Notes under the pieces: model-generated
Database searches by the model: none
What the model saw: the letters and a program-made list of their open reading frames with translations, nothing else
Told to the model about the DNA's origin: nothing
Assembly: GCF_027359575.1 (NCBI RefSeq)
Contig: NZ_CP114784.1
Span: 558,001 to 622,000 of the forward strand
DNA length: 64,000 bases
Origin: Prochlorococcus marinus str. MIT 0917
Lineage (GTDB): Bacteria; Cyanobacteriota; Cyanobacteriia; PCC-6307; Cyanobiaceae
Direction of reading: 5' to 3'
Made by a program: the position numbers and the translations under genes
Shown: in pieces, positions 16,712 to 26,901 of the stretch
How the letters are laid out: the number at the start of each line of letters is the position of its first letter
How positions within the stretch are numbered: the first letter of the stretch is position 1

Positions 16712-17272
16712 ATGAGGCTAAACAAAAGAAAACACTTTAATAATATTATAACTGTCTTATCAAGATGGGGATTTAGCAAGCAGGGACTATTAAATAATTC
16801 AAAAGGGGAATGGTATTTATTTTCTCAAATCCTACTAATACTACTCCATTTTATACCTCCCTACCCAAAAATAGAGCATACAGAATTTGCAACAAATACT
16901 TTTATTATGATTATTGGATTATCAATTTCAATTCACGGTCTAATTATTGTCATTAAAGCATTCCTAGATTTAGGAGAAAATCTTACACCGCTAACTTATC
17001 CAATGAATGAATCGATTCTGATAAAAAATAAATCATACAAAAATGTTAGACATCCCATTTATAAGGGATTATTATTTATTTCATTAGGAATATGTATTTT
17101 TTTATTGAGTCTAATACATCTATGTTTGCTCATATCATTAGCTTACATCTTAAAGATAAAAGCATTAAAGGAAGAAGAAAGGCTGAAAATTAAATTCTCT
17201 GAATACAAAAAATATATCAAAGAAGTCCCAGCTATTATCAAAAAAATAAAATATTTAGATTGGAGATCATAA
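16712..17272 (+). CDS. isoprenylcysteine methyltransferase-like membrane protein
   Basis: A 186-residue protein with about four hydrophobic segments (roughly residues 34-49, 64-86, 110-122 and 122-148). The signature KNVRHPIYKGLL followed by KEEERLKIKFSEYKKYIKEVP is typical of the ICMT/phospholipid-methyltransferase fold (RHP-x-Y and EE-x-L-x-x-x-F-x-x-Y-x-x-Y motifs), a SAM-dependent methylase fold in membranes. The substrate is unknown. It is wedged between recC (1-base gap) and recB (about 96 bases), so it is probably cotranscribed, but there is no obvious functional link to recombination. Confidence 0.75.
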   Translation: MRLNKRKHFNNIITVLSRWGFSKQGLLNNSKGEWYLFSQILLILLHFIPPYPKIEHTEFATNTFIMIIGLSISIHGLIIVIKAFLDLGENLTPLTYPMNESILIKNKSYKNVRHPIYKGLLFISLGICIFLLSLIHLCLLISLAYILKIKALKEEERLKIKFSEYKKYIKEVPAIIKKIKYLDWRS

Positions 17273-17368
17273 AATGTTAATTAGAAGTAATTTAAAACAT
17301 CAGCATCAAGGTAAAAAGAAGAGTGAACTATTGATTTGTTATTTTATGATAGTAAACATAAAATAGAT

Positions 17369-20300
17369 ATGAAAAATATTAAATTATTTCAAGCAAATAA
17401 ATATCCTTTAACTAATGGAATGCGTCTAATAGAAGCAAGTGCTGGCACAGGTAAGACATTCTCTCTTTCGCATCTTGTCTTAAGATTATTGACTGAAAAA
17501 GAGTATTCAATAGACCAAATACTAGTTGTCAGTTTTACAGAAGCAACAGCATCAGAGATAAAAGCAAAAATCATTGAAAGACTAATTTCAGCATTAAAAA
17601 TAATTGAATCAATAAATACAAAAGTAAAACCATATCAAATTGACGACGTGTTAAATGAATGGATAGAATTAAATATTACATCTAAAGAAAGAGCTTTATA
17701 CATAGCATCCCTACTATTAGAAGCATTAGAAAGAATTGACACGGCAGATATCACAACAATTCATGGATTTTGCAGTAAAACTCTTCGTAGAGAAGCTATT
17801 GAGAATGGTAATAATTTAAACCCATCAATCGAAAAAGATTCAAATTCACTAATAAATGAAATTGTTGAAGAATATTGGATAAAAGAAATATTAGAAATAG
17901 AAATTTCAGAATTAAAAGGGATATTTAAAACAAATTTTAATCGAAAGAGTTTAATTCAAGTTCTTAGTTCATTGGATAATGATCCAAATAATATTTTCAA
18001 GCAAACATTTAATGAATTAAAAATAGAAGAAAGTCTTTCAAATCAATTAAACAACTTAATTGAATTATTATGGATAGAATTTAAAACTAAATGGAAAGAA
18101 AAGGGCCAAGCGATTGAAGATGGATTTATAGAGATCGCGAAGGATCTAAAATCTCAGGGTATTGCACGGACACAGCCATACTCATCCAAGCCTAGGAAAA
18201 ATCGTTATCAGCTATTAACTAACTGGATTGAAGAATATAAAGATCACAAACGACCATCATATGAAGATATTCAAAATCAAACCCTTATAAATAAATATTT
18301 TCATCCTAAAAATATTTACCAATTAGATATGAAATATGAAATAGATTCCTGTTCAAAAGAAATGAGGGAAATACTTCATGTTATAGCAGATTTATATGAT
18401 AGTCCAGGTGAATTAGTTTGGGAACATGCTTTGTTATGGACTAAGAGAGAGCTTGAAAAAAGAAAATCTAAAAAGGGTTTGATAAATTATTCTGATCTAC
18501 TTAAATTATTAGATCCCAATAAACTAAATAGTAGTAAAATAAAAGATGAATATAAATCTAACAATATCTATAAAAACCTAAAATTCAGGTATAAAGTAGC
18601 ATTAATCGATGAGTTCCAAGATACTGATCCAGTCCAATTAAGATTACTAAAAGAGACCTTTGGTAACAGCTCAAAACATCTATTACTAATGATTGGAGAT
18701 CCAAAGCAAGCAATCTATAGTTTTAGAGGTGGAAGTTTAAATACATACATGGAAGCCAGAGAGGCTTGTGATCGAATTGATTTGATGAACGCTAATTATA
18801 GAAGTACAAAATCTCTAATTTTAACTCTCAATAAATTATTTCTTGATGGTTTAATAAGATCAAAGCTATCAACTCAAGAACTTAATCCTTGTTCACAAGA
18901 AAAGCTACTAAAACTAAATGGTATAAAAGAACCATTTAAAATAATAAATCTAATAGATAACAATCATGAAGAGAAAGCAGAAAGAATAAAATTGGAATCA
19001 AAAAGCAAAATAGAGGATAAAATTCCGAAAGTTATTGGATCTTATTTGTTAGAGCTATTAAACAGTAATCCCAAAGATTTAAGCCCCTCAGATATTTGCA
19101 TACTAGTCAATAGACACGATCAAGCTACCAACATCCATAGCTATTTATCCAAAATAAAAATCCCTTCACAACTCCTAAGCAATGAAAATATTTTTACTAG
19201 AGAGGGTGCTCAAATTCTACAGATTTTCATTAACTGCATCGTCAGTCCATATAACCAACAAAAACTTTCCATATTAGCTTGTTCTGAGCTAATGCAATGG
19301 AAAAAGAAACAACTTATTGAATCTAAAATTAATGGCGATTTTGATTCATTATCTTCGAAGTTCTATGAACTTGCCAAATTATTTCCAAAGATTGGATTAT
19401 TAGGGTGTTTATCAAACTTTCTAGAAGGGAAATCAATAGCTGACCTTTCTAATAGAGGAACTTTGTTAGGTGATTTGTATCAAAGCTCTCAATTAGTAGA
19501 CGAGCAGATCCATCGACAGAAATTCAATGCTTTAAGAGCATCACAATGGCTTAGGGATCAACGTTTCGAGCCCATTGAGCCTATACCTGAAGAATATCAA
19601 CCTAACAGTGCCATTAGTAATAGCTCCGTAAATATCATTACAATTCACAAGAGTAAAGGACTTCAATTTAAAATAGTAATCTGTCCATACTTGTGGCAAA
19701 AGCCTCCTGATAAAAAAAGTCATTTATGGAAAGATAATCAAAATCTATTAATTTCTAAAAAGTATAAATGGCATAAGAAATATAGGTCATATCAAAATTT
19801 CATTAGAAAAGAATCATTAAATGAAGCAGAGCGGTTAGCTTACGTTGCTTTTACAAGAGCTAAACAACAATTAATAGTCCTGTGGGCAAAGGCTGCTGAT
19901 CAAGAAGGGAACCCTCTTTCAGGCTTTTTATTTGGATCTAAATCGATAAATCTAAATATAGAAGACCATACAAAAGAAATGATGGAAAAGTCATTCAAGA
20001 CAAGGGAACTAAAAGTTGATATTCAAGATATAAAAGCAATTGAAACTAATCAAAAATGGACTCAACCGAAAAGTGAAGTCAAATTACAACTGGGAGAAAT
20101 TCCTAAACATCCGTTTGAGAATAGTTGGGGAAGGTATAGTTTTTCAAAATGGATATCAAAAAAAGATGACGAATTAATTCTAAAAGACTTATCAGATGAG
20201 TTAAATGAAGATCATGCATTTAAAGAAGAAATTGAGGATATATCTCTCAAAAAAATTGATCAATTATTGATAGAGAAAGATCAAAGTTTTGACCAATCAG

Positions 20301-21148
20301 AAGCTGAGCTATTGTCAAAAGAAAGTCCTATTGGTAATTTCCCCCGAGGACCTATAGCAGGGACTTGTCTTCATAAAATACTTGAAAAAATAGATTTCAA
20401 TGATATTGAAAATCAACTAAAAGTTTCAGCTATAATAGAAGAAGAATTAAATACAGTTAATATAAGTAATTCATTTATTGAACCAATTAATATTTTATTA
20501 AAGAGAATTGCAAATATCCCTTTAGGTGGTCCATTAGGTAAATTTAAAATGAAAGATTTAAATCCTAAAAGCTCTATCAAAGAATTGAAATTTGATATTC
20601 CAATTTGTCATAAAGCCAATCCAATTAATACTTTCGAATTATCATCAATATTTAGAGAAGATCCTCAAAATAAATATGGCTCAGACTATATAAATAAACT
20701 GATGAATCTAAATATCTATAGCAGCGGCTTCCTAACCGGATCCATAGACCAAGTTTTTGCAGACAACCCAAATCATGAAATTGCTAAATGGTGGGTTTTA
20801 GATTGGAAAAGCAACTGGATAGGAAGTCCGCTATCAAAAGATGGTGGTTCTTCTTGTGGTCCCTCAAATTATTCAATTGCCAGAATGGATGAAGAAATGT
20901 ACCATCACCACTATCCTCTTCAAGCCCATATATATTTACTAGCTTTACATAGATTTTTAAATTGGAGACTGCCCGAGTATTCACCTCAAAAACATCTTGG
21001 AGGTTATATTTACGTGTTTTTGAGAGGTCTTCCAGATAAAGGAGATTTAGTAGAAAAGAATTTCCCTCAAATGACTCCAGGCTTAATCGTAGAACCTGCT
21101 CCTATTAAAAGAATTAAAAAATTAGATTTATTGATTAAACGAATGTAA
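17369..21148 (+). CDS. recB: exodeoxyribonuclease V beta subunit RecB
   Basis: UvrD-type 3'-5' helicase plus nuclease, about 1259 residues from ATG 17369. A TTG at 17336 would add 11 residues, but the ATG better matches the short N-terminus before the Walker A motif (LIEASAGTGKTFSLSHLVLRL). Helicase motifs follow: TTIHGFCSKTLRRE, LIDEFQDTDPVQ, MIGDPKQAIYSFRGG, ITIHKSKGLQFK and AYVAFTRAKQQL. The C-terminal nuclease is complete, with GTCLHKILE, GSIDQVF, VLDWKSNWIG and the final YPLQAHIYLLAL. The subunit works with RecC and RecD in double-strand-break repair. recD starts at the base after its stop. Confidence 0.93.
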   Translation: MKNIKLFQANKYPLTNGMRLIEASAGTGKTFSLSHLVLRLLTEKEYSIDQILVVSFTEATASEIKAKIIERLISALKIIESINTKVKPYQIDDVLNEWIELNITSKERALYIASLLLEALERIDTADITTIHGFCSKTLRREAIENGNNLNPSIEKDSNSLINEIVEEYWIKEILEIEISELKGIFKTNFNRKSLIQVLSSLDNDPNNIFKQTFNELKIEESLSNQLNNLIELLWIEFKTKWKEKGQAIEDGFIEIAKDLKSQGIARTQPYSSKPRKNRYQLLTNWIEEYKDHKRPSYEDIQNQTLINKYFHPKNIYQLDMKYEIDSCSKEMREILHVIADLYDSPGELVWEHALLWTKRELEKRKSKKGLINYSDLLKLLDPNKLNSSKIKDEYKSNNIYKNLKFRYKVALIDEFQDTDPVQLRLLKETFGNSSKHLLLMIGDPKQAIYSFRGGSLNTYMEAREACDRIDLMNANYRSTKSLILTLNKLFLDGLIRSKLSTQELNPCSQEKLLKLNGIKEPFKIINLIDNNHEEKAERIKLESKSKIEDKIPKVIGSYLLELLNSNPKDLSPSDICILVNRHDQATNIHSYLSKIKIPSQLLSNENIFTREGAQILQIFINCIVSPYNQQKLSILACSELMQWKKKQLIESKINGDFDSLSSKFYELAKLFPKIGLLGCLSNFLEGKSIADLSNRGTLLGDLYQSSQLVDEQIHRQKFNALRASQWLRDQRFEPIEPIPEEYQPNSAISNSSVNIITIHKSKGLQFKIVICPYLWQKPPDKKSHLWKDNQNLLISKKYKWHKKYRSYQNFIRKESLNEAERLAYVAFTRAKQQLIVLWAKAADQEGNPLSGFLFGSKSINLNIEDHTKEMMEKSFKTRELKVDIQDIKAIETNQKWTQPKSEVKLQLGEIPKHPFENSWGRYSFSKWISKKDDELILKDLSDELNEDHAFKEEIEDISLKKIDQLLIEKDQSFDQSEAELLSKESPIGNFPRGPIAGTCLHKILEKIDFNDIENQLKVSAIIEEELNTVNISNSFIEPINILLKRIANIPLGGPLGKFKMKDLNPKSSIKELKFDIPICHKANPINTFELSSIFREDPQNKYGSDYINKLMNLNIYSSGFLTGSIDQVFADNPNHEIAKWWVLDWKSNWIGSPLSKDGGSSCGPSNYSIARMDEEMYHHHYPLQAHIYLLALHRFLNWRLPEYSPQKHLGGYIYVFLRGLPDKGDLVEKNFPQMTPGLIVEPAPIKRIKKLDLLIKRM

Positions 21149-22870
21149 ATGAGAGAACCCTTGAAAAAAAAATTTCCAACTGATTTAAATAAATCATTAT
21201 TAGCTACTCTAATTCGCTATTTCCCACCCATAGAGTTTAATGAAGCCTTAATTGATGTCGTAAATGTATTAATGGATGGATTATCAAGAGGTGATGTTTA
21301 TATAGACATGAAGGAAATCCCTAAAAATCTTGAACTTAAATATAAAGATTGGCCCAGCTGTCATATGAAAGCCTTATTAGAGAGTGGCTGGACTAAAGAA
21401 GATAACTCCCCAATAGTTTTAAATGGGGATTTGATAAGTTGGCGTAGAACACATAATGAGATTGTTGAGACCATTAATAAAATACTCCTAAGGAATCAAT
21501 CTATTAAACAGCTATCTAAAGGATTACCTGTTCGAATTGATGCTAAGAATCTAGAGCATCTAAATAATCAACAAATAGAAGCTGTTAACCTTGTTAAAAG
21601 TGAACAAATCATCTTATTAAGTGGTGGCCCAGGCACAGGTAAGACTAGTACCATCCTTCAAATGCTTTTACAAGCACTAACAATAAATCCAACTCTTAGT
21701 ATTGCAATGGCTGCTCCAACAGGGAAAGCTGCAAAAAAGCTAAAAGATACTATTCAGGCCGGTATTGAAGATTTTGATGATCATATAAAGAATAAGCTTT
21801 CTAATATTCCTTCAAAAACATTACATAAATGGTTAGAAGCAGGACCAAATGGCTTTAGAAGAAACTCTCAACGCCTATTAAAATTAGACCTTATAGTCAT
21901 AGATGAGATGTCAATGGTTGACTTGTCAACCATTAATGGATTGCTGGATGCATTAACAAAATCATGTCAAATAATCTTAGTAGGTGATCCTGACCAATTA
22001 TTACCAATAGGAAGTGGTGGTATATGGCAAATTTTGCAAGAGAAAGAAACGAAAACACACTTTCAAACAAACTCAGTCAAACTAACAAAGTCATACCGAA
22101 ATAAAGGAGATATTGCTTTATTAAGAAATACACTAAAAGATAATGGAGTAGATGCCTTTTGGCACCTCCTTTCAATAAAAAAAAATTCAACGAATACACT
22201 TCACTACCTTTCATCCCTAAAAAGTGTTCCAGATCCCGTAGTAAGGACTCTTGCCAGCTATAGAAAGAACCTTAAAAAGTTAACAGAAAATTGTATTAAT
22301 TATATTCCAGACGAAGCATGGCAATCAAGCATGATTGAGGTAGAACAATCAGTTGAGATACTAAAACTCTTTAAATTTATAGATAATCTTCTTATACTTT
22401 GTCCACAAAGATATGGGCCCTGGGGTGTAAAAAAAATCCACGAGTTTCTTTTAGGAAAGAGATTTGAGAAGGAAACACATAATTGGGGGGAGGGAACACC
22501 AATTATGGCAAAAAGTAATCAGCCCGAAATAGGTTTAGCGAATGGAGACATTGGGATAATTATTGGCAACGGGGAGAAAAGACGTTTTTTATTTAATGTT
22601 TTTTCTGAGGAACAAAGACTAGTAACTCGATTAATAAATCCATCAAGGTTAAATATATATGATGCGGCATATGCAATGACAATTCATAAAGCACAGGGGA
22701 GTGAAGCTGATCAAGTTTTTCTTCTTTGGCCGACAACCTCAAAAGTTTCAGCAGAGAAGACATTCAATAAATTTTACTCTGATGATTATGAAAAAAGAAT
22801 GCTTTATACAGCAATAACTCGTGCAAAAAAACAATTACTGGTAATTACCAATAAAGAAGAAGACTTTTAA
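21149..22870 (+). CDS. recD: exodeoxyribonuclease V alpha subunit RecD
   Basis: A 573-residue SF1B 5'-3' helicase. Walker A is LSGGPGTGKTSTI, motif II is VIDEMSMVDLS, motif III is LVGDPDQLLPIGSG, and the C-terminal motifs are YAMTIHKAQGSE and LYTAITRAKKQLLV. The N-terminal RecB-contact region is present and the length is close to the enterobacterial 608. It begins immediately after the recB stop, so translational coupling is likely. It closes the recC, methyltransferase, recB, recD unit, and a 148-base spacer separates it from the RNA helicase gene. Confidence 0.93.
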   Translation: MREPLKKKFPTDLNKSLLATLIRYFPPIEFNEALIDVVNVLMDGLSRGDVYIDMKEIPKNLELKYKDWPSCHMKALLESGWTKEDNSPIVLNGDLISWRRTHNEIVETINKILLRNQSIKQLSKGLPVRIDAKNLEHLNNQQIEAVNLVKSEQIILLSGGPGTGKTSTILQMLLQALTINPTLSIAMAAPTGKAAKKLKDTIQAGIEDFDDHIKNKLSNIPSKTLHKWLEAGPNGFRRNSQRLLKLDLIVIDEMSMVDLSTINGLLDALTKSCQIILVGDPDQLLPIGSGGIWQILQEKETKTHFQTNSVKLTKSYRNKGDIALLRNTLKDNGVDAFWHLLSIKKNSTNTLHYLSSLKSVPDPVVRTLASYRKNLKKLTENCINYIPDEAWQSSMIEVEQSVEILKLFKFIDNLLILCPQRYGPWGVKKIHEFLLGKRFEKETHNWGEGTPIMAKSNQPEIGLANGDIGIIIGNGEKRRFLFNVFSEEQRLVTRLINPSRLNIYDAAYAMTIHKAQGSEADQVFLLWPTTSKVSAEKTFNKFYSDDYEKRMLYTAITRAKKQLLVITNKEEDF

Positions 22871-23018
22871 AGATGTGGTCAACTTATTCCTAAAAGGATT
22901 TTTGAAATGATAAAATAAACCTTATATCCCTTTAACAAGGCGAGTCAGCAAAGCACGGTTATACACCGATCGGAAGTTGTCTGCCTAATTTGAAGGACAA
23001 AAAGGCAACCATTATTAG
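22871..23018 (+). promoter_or_regulatory. leader region of the DEAD-box helicase gene
   Basis: A 148-base spacer that is less AT-rich than most intergenic DNA here. It contains the perfect octamer palindrome CCGATCGG (22966-22973) and complementary GCCT and AGGC segments close to the start codon. Cold-shock RNA helicase genes often have structured, autoregulated 5' leaders, so this is a candidate, but the promoter and RNA fold are not established. Confidence 0.35.
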
Positions 23019-24785
23019 ATGACAAATAAAAATCTACATGAGGATTCCTCATGTCCAGTAGAACAAGATGTTCTCGAGGAATCTACTGAGGAAATATTGG
23101 ATGAAGGTGAACAAAATTCAGAAAATGGATTTTCTGAATTTAACTTTAGTGAAGAACTAATTCAAACAATTTCTGATAAAGGCTACTCATCACCCACTCC
23201 TATTCAAAAAGCTGCAATTCCTGAATTACTTCTAGGTAGAGATTTAGTTGGGCAAGCTCAAACAGGTACAGGTAAAACAGCTGCATTTGCATTGCCAATC
23301 CTTGAAAGACTAAAAAAGGATGTTCGACATCCACAAGTTTTAGTTCTAGCTCCAACTCGCGAGTTGGCTATGCAAGTGGCTGAATCATTTCGCACATATT
23401 CCGCAGGGCATCCGCACTTTAAAGTACTTGCAATATATGGAGGCTCTGATTTCCGAAATCAAATCAACACACTTAGGAGGGGAGTTGATGTGGTCGTGGG
23501 GACTCCTGGACGAGTTATGGATCATATGCGCCAAAAGACTCTAAATACTAGTCATTTAAGTTGTTTAGTTCTAGATGAAGCTGATGAAATGTTAAGAATG
23601 GGGTTCATAGATGATGTTGAGTGGATTTTAGAACAATTACCAGAGGAGAGACAACTGGTTTTGTTCTCAGCGACAATGCCATCAGAGATAAGAAGATTAT
23701 CAAAAAAATATTTAAATAGTCCTGCAGAAATAACTATAAAAGCAACTGAATTGAAGGAAAGACTGATCAGGCAAAGGTATATAAGCGTTCAAAATGTTTA
23801 TAAAATCAATGCACTTCAAAGAGTACTTGAAGCTGTATCAGAAGAAGGAGTAATAATATTCGCTAGAACAAAAGCTATTACAATTGTAGTAGCTGAAAAA
23901 TTAGAATCATTTGGATATAATGTAGCTGTTTTAAATGGAGATATTCCTCAAAATCAAAGGGAACGAACTGTTGAAAGGTTAAGACAGGGTTCTATCAATA
24001 TTTTAGTAGCTACAGATGTCGCAGCAAGAGGCCTTGATGTGGATCGAATTGGGTTAGTAATAAATTATGATATGCCATTTGATCGCGAAGCGTATGTTCA
24101 TAGAATTGGTAGAACTGGACGTGCAGGAAGAAATGGTGAAGCTATTCTTTTTGTTAATCCAAGAGAAAGATCTTTTTTAAGTAATCTTGAAAGAGCTGTA
24201 GGTCAACCAATTGAGAAAATGGATATTCCAGACAATGAACTTATCAACAGCAACCGAGTTAATAAGCTTAAAGCAAAATTAATAAAGGCCGCTTCAACGG
24301 AAAGAGATAACCCAGAAGAGTCTAATATTTTAGAAGAATTAATAAAAAATGTTGAAAAAGAATTAGAAATAGATCCAAAAGACTTAACACTTGCCGCATT
24401 AAATTTAGCAGTTGGTTTTAATGCACTCCTTGAGAATGGGAATGAAGATTGGATCAGGCAATCAGCTCAAAAGAATACAAGAAATGATCGACGAGACAAT
24501 AAATTCAAACAACGAAGGAGAGGTGATTTTGATAACAACAGACTTGAAGATGAGATGGACAGATTCAGGGTTGAAGTTGGGCACCGAGATAGAGTTAAGC
24601 CTGGTAATCTAGTCGGAGCAATTGCCAACGAAGCAGGACTAAAAGGAAGATCTATAGGGAGAATAAGAATATTTGAAAACTACAGCCTAGTAGATTTGCC
24701 AAAACAAATGCCTGATAATGTTTTTCAAGCTTTAAAGAAAGTCAAAGTAATGAATAGAGAATTACAGATAAACCGAGCTGACTGA
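23019..24785 (+). CDS. deaD: DEAD-box ATP-dependent RNA helicase (DeaD/CsdA type)
   Basis: 588 residues. After an acidic N-terminal tail comes the Q motif (YSSPTPIQKAAI), Walker A AQTGTGKTAAF, PTRELAMQV, DEAD as VLDEADEM, SAT as LFSATMPSEI, and the second RecA lobe with FARTKAI, ATDVAARGLDV and YVHRIGRTGRAGR. A C-terminal extension holds an Arg/Asp/Asn-rich stretch and then a DbpA/CsdA-type RNA-binding domain (about residues 515-580, with LVGAIANEAGLKGRSIGRI). Such helicases remodel rRNA and mRNA structure, often under cold or redox control in cyanobacteria (CrhR). Confidence 0.93.
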   Translation: MTNKNLHEDSSCPVEQDVLEESTEEILDEGEQNSENGFSEFNFSEELIQTISDKGYSSPTPIQKAAIPELLLGRDLVGQAQTGTGKTAAFALPILERLKKDVRHPQVLVLAPTRELAMQVAESFRTYSAGHPHFKVLAIYGGSDFRNQINTLRRGVDVVVGTPGRVMDHMRQKTLNTSHLSCLVLDEADEMLRMGFIDDVEWILEQLPEERQLVLFSATMPSEIRRLSKKYLNSPAEITIKATELKERLIRQRYISVQNVYKINALQRVLEAVSEEGVIIFARTKAITIVVAEKLESFGYNVAVLNGDIPQNQRERTVERLRQGSINILVATDVAARGLDVDRIGLVINYDMPFDREAYVHRIGRTGRAGRNGEAILFVNPRERSFLSNLERAVGQPIEKMDIPDNELINSNRVNKLKAKLIKAASTERDNPEESNILEELIKNVEKELEIDPKDLTLAALNLAVGFNALLENGNEDWIRQSAQKNTRNDRRDNKFKQRRRGDFDNNRLEDEMDRFRVEVGHRDRVKPGNLVGAIANEAGLKGRSIGRIRIFENYSLVDLPKQMPDNVFQALKKVKVMNRELQINRAD

Positions 24786-24802
24786 AAAACAAAACAAATA
24801 AA

Positions 24803-25087
24803 ATGCTTCGTAAATTATTATTCAGCAGCATGATCACATATCTTCTTATAGATATAGGTATCAATTTGGAGGCTCAGGAAGAAAAAATTAGTACTAAAAA
24901 TAGTCTTATTAATAAATTCTGTATTGCGACACTAAAATCAAAACTTGAAAGCAAGAATAAACAGAATTCAAATGAAATCAGTGATTTTACATGTGAATGT
25001 TTTTTTAAAAAATATAATTCTGGAAATTCCTTAAAAAGCTCTCGTGCTTACTGTAGAGATAAAGCCTCTGAGAAATATAATCTCTAA
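24803..25087 (+). CDS. small secreted cysteine-containing protein, unknown
   Basis: A 94-residue protein with an N-terminal hydrophobic signal (about residues 5-24) and a mature, Lys-rich part with four Cys (positions 40, 64, 66 and 84), enough for two disulfides or a metal site. No family is recognised. It lies in the same direction between the RNA helicase (17 bases) and an ABC exporter (21 bases), so it may share their transcript. The compact N-x-F-C-I-A segment near Cys40 resembles one in the secreted protein at 52522-52968. Confidence 0.55.
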   Translation: MLRKLLFSSMITYLLIDIGINLEAQEEKISTKNSLINKFCIATLKSKLESKNKQNSNEISDFTCECFFKKYNSGNSLKSSRAYCRDKASEKYNL

Positions 25088-25108
25088 AAGAAAAACCATC
25101 TAAATCAA

Positions 25109-26899
25109 ATGAATAGATCGAGTACAAAAATAAATAGAACACCGATAGCAAGACTTTTAAGTAATCTTAAAAGTCAAAAGCGTCTAATTTATTCAGCTAT
25201 TACTTGCTCTATATTAAATAAATTTTTTGATCTAGCACCACCTGTATTAATTGGTATATCTGTTGATGTAGTAGTAAGAAAAGAAAGTTCATGGCTAGGT
25301 TCAATAGGCTTCAATACTGTCCCAGATCAGTTAATTGTACTTGCAGTAATTTCATTTTTGATTTGGACAGCTGAGTCATTCTTTGAATATTTGTATGGAT
25401 TATTGTGGAGAAATTTAGCTCAGAAGACACAACACTATTTAAGAATCAAAGCATATGAGCATTTACAAAAATTAGAGATGACATTCTTCGAATCAGATAA
25501 TACAGGAAGGCTTATGACTGTACTTAATGATGATATTAATCAATTAGAAAGATTCTTGGATGAAGGAGCTAATAAAATCATTCAATTAATCATTACTGTT
25601 TTTATTGTTGGTGGGGCAATGATTTTATTAGCTCCAGAAATTGCATTGCTAGCATTCATACCTATTCCATTTATCCTTTGGGGTTCGATTAATTTTCAGA
25701 AGAACCTAGCTCCTCGTTACCGTGAAGTCAGAGATAGAGCTGGAGATCTTGCCTCAAGACTAAATAATAACCTAAGTGGAATGCTTACTATTAAAAGTTT
25801 CGCTACTGAGGATTGGGAACTAGAAAGATTAAGACTAGATAGCAATCTATATCAAGAAAGCAATAGAAAGGCAATTAAGTTATCAGCTGCATTTATACCA
25901 TTAATTAGATTCGCAATACTATTTGCATTCCTTGCAATATTAATTGCTGGAGGCTTCCAAACTTGGAAAGGATTGATGCCAGTCGGAACTTATAGTTTTT
26001 TAGTATTTATTACACAAAGATTATTATGGCCCTTAACAACATTAGGTCATATTTTGGATGATTATCAAAGATCAATGGCTTCAACAAATAGAGTTTTAGA
26101 TTTAATAGATACTCCAATAAAAATTAAAACTGGAAAAATCAAATTAGATACTAATAATGTCCAAGGTAAAATCAAATTTAAGAATGTTGATTTCACCTAT
26201 CAAGGTCGGGCTCAAGTTATTAAAAACTTTAATTTAGATATTTTCCCAGGAACGAAAATAGGCATTGTAGGTGCTACCGGTTCTGGTAAAAGTACACTTG
26301 TAAAACTATTATTAAGGCTGTATAAAATAAGTAAAGGTTCAATAGAAATTGATGGAAACTCAATTGAATCATTAGATTTAAAAAGTCTACGACGATCTAT
26401 TGCATTAGTAAGCCAGGAAACATATTTATTTCAAGGTACAATTGAAGAAAATATTTCTTATGGATCACAAAATATTGATAAGTCAAAAATAATAAATGCT
26501 GCAGATACTGCTGAAGCAACTGAATTTATTAATAAACTGCCAGAAGGTTTAAAAACAATAGTTGGAGAAAGAGGACAAAAGTTATCTGGTGGACAAAGGC
26601 AAAGAATTGCTATCGCAAGGGCAATCTTAAAAAACGCCCCAATATTAATATTAGATGAGGCAACAGCATCTGTAGATAATGAAACTGAAGCCGCGATTCA
26701 AAGGTCTCTAAAGAAGATAACAAATAGCTGCACCACAATTGTTATTGCACATCGATTAAGCACAGTAATAGATGCTGACGAAATTATAGTTTTAGATAAA
26801 GGAAAGGTCATCGAGAAAGGAACACATAGTTCTCTTCTAAAAAATAAAGATTTCTATTACTACCTATGGAAAATTCAAGCTGGTGAAAATAATACTTAA
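25109..26899 (+). CDS. ABC exporter, fused permease-ATPase (MsbA-like)
   Basis: 596 residues. An N-terminal six-helix exporter domain (about 25-320) is followed by an ATPase domain (about 345-590) with Walker A GATGSGKST, signature LSGGQRQR, Walker B ILILDEATASVD and the switch His in VIAHRLS. The half-transporter should act as a homodimer in the inner membrane. Substrates of this group include lipids, peptides and drugs and cannot be read here. The stop lies 2 bases from the stop of the convergent PsbP-like gene. Confidence 0.9.
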   Translation: MNRSSTKINRTPIARLLSNLKSQKRLIYSAITCSILNKFFDLAPPVLIGISVDVVVRKESSWLGSIGFNTVPDQLIVLAVISFLIWTAESFFEYLYGLLWRNLAQKTQHYLRIKAYEHLQKLEMTFFESDNTGRLMTVLNDDINQLERFLDEGANKIIQLIITVFIVGGAMILLAPEIALLAFIPIPFILWGSINFQKNLAPRYREVRDRAGDLASRLNNNLSGMLTIKSFATEDWELERLRLDSNLYQESNRKAIKLSAAFIPLIRFAILFAFLAILIAGGFQTWKGLMPVGTYSFLVFITQRLLWPLTTLGHILDDYQRSMASTNRVLDLIDTPIKIKTGKIKLDTNNVQGKIKFKNVDFTYQGRAQVIKNFNLDIFPGTKIGIVGATGSGKSTLVKLLLRLYKISKGSIEIDGNSIESLDLKSLRRSIALVSQETYLFQGTIEENISYGSQNIDKSKIINAADTAEATEFINKLPEGLKTIVGERGQKLSGGQRQRIAIARAILKNAPILILDEATASVDNETEAAIQRSLKKITNSCTTIVIAHRLSTVIDADEIIVLDKGKVIEKGTHSSLLKNKDFYYYLWKIQAGENNT

Positions 26900-26901
26900 A
26901 G

